Origin: JAQBYK01 sp964499425
GTDB taxonomy: Bacteria; Patescibacteriota; Gracilibacteria; UBA1369; LOWO2-01-FULL-3
Direction of reading: 5' to 3'
DNA: 5,342 nt
Assembly (NCBI GenBank): GCA_964499425.1
Contig: CAZCLD010000068.1
Location: forward strand, 1 to 5,342
Part shown: positions 5,247-5,342 of the stretch, piece by piece
How the letters are laid out: every line of letters begins with the position of its first letter
Numbering within the stretch: the first letter of the stretch is position 1
The notes under the pieces: generated by a model
Database searches by the model: none
Told to the model about the DNA's origin: nothing
What the model saw: the letters and a program-made list of their open reading frames with translations, nothing else
Translations under genes and position numbers: made by a program

Positions 5247-5274
5247 TTGCCCCTCCCAGATTTTCTGGTATGTT
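5247..5274 (+). promoter_or_regulatory. Promoter after mtnP, for the gene entering at 5282
   Basis: TTGCCC (5247-5252, the same -35 hexamer as at the Fic gene) is followed after 16 bases by TATGTT (5269-5274), with a TG at 5266-5267 forming an extended -10. Transcription would begin at about 5281-5282, on the GTG codon of the next frame. Confidence 0.5.
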
Positions 5275-5281
5275 CTTACTC

Positions 5282-5342
5282 GTGGCGAAGAAAAACACAA
5301 TCATCAAAGAAAAAATACACATCTGGCGCAAAGCGGCAGCAA
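5282..5342 (+). CDS. Start of an unidentified gene, 3' end outside the window
   Basis: A stop-free frame from GTG 5282 to the window edge encodes a lysine-rich N-terminus, MAKKNTIIKEKIHIWRKAAA if the GTG initiates with Met. An in-frame ATG at 5270 would add MFLL but lies inside the -10 box. The TTGCCC/TATGTT promoter places the transcription start next to the GTG, which favours a leaderless GTG start. Only about 20 residues are visible, too few to assign a family. The gap to mtnP is 38 bases, so it could also be reached by readthrough from the operon. Confidence 0.5.
   Translation, partial: MAKKNTIIKEKIHIWRKAAA

Noticed and set aside
5225..5254. Possible terminator after mtnP (GGGGGC pairing with GCCCC)
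   Set aside because: The loop is about 18 bases, the stem is short, and no T-run follows. The same bases hold the next promoter's -35 region.

Overview
The window reads as a fragment of a compact bacterial genome, most plausibly a candidate phyla radiation (Patescibacteria) lineage. This is an inference from overlapping genes without Shine-Dalgarno sequences, -10 boxes 6-7 bases upstream of start codons (leaderless mRNAs), and A/C-biased sense strands. TGA, TAG and TAA all look like normal stops, so nothing suggests the TGA=Gly code. No phylum can be fixed from sequence reading alone.

Left part (1-1847): the 3' part of a gene for a tandem-repeat, helix-turn-helix-like protein (2-571, +). It converges on a Fic-domain AMP-transferase with an N-terminal inhibitory motif and a C-terminal winged helix (580-1596, -). 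A divergent small zinc-ribbon gene follows (1677-1847, +). The Fic and zinc-ribbon genes face away from each other across 80 bases holding two recognisable promoters, both predicted to start transcription on the A of the start codon.

Middle (1848-2164): a short intergenic stretch with weak hairpins, then tRNA-Gly(UCC) on the minus strand with encoded CCA, its own promoter and a good Rho-independent terminator.

Right part (2165-5243): a four-gene overlapping operon on the plus strand: class II aldolase-family protein, mtnA, apt, mtnP. Together they would take 5'-methylthioadenosine apart. MtnP gives adenine plus methylthioribose-1-phosphate, Apt recycles adenine to AMP, and MtnA isomerises the sugar phosphate to methylthioribulose-1-phosphate. 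The aldolase-family enzyme then either cleaves it (DHAP shunt) or dehydrates it (MtnB reaction). A new gene begins at about 5282 and runs off the window.

The most striking content is two palindromic DNA elements of about 160 and 166 bp lying in frame inside two enzymes of this operon: the aldolase (2248-2407) and mtnP (4628-4793). Each has perfect terminal inverted repeats (14 and 20 bp) and concentric inner stems. Each is free of stops in the host frame on the plus strand and in the mirror frame on the minus strand, so its ends encode the same peptides in either orientation. Removing each one restores a family-like protein. They recall Rickettsia palindromic elements but cannot be assigned to any known family here.
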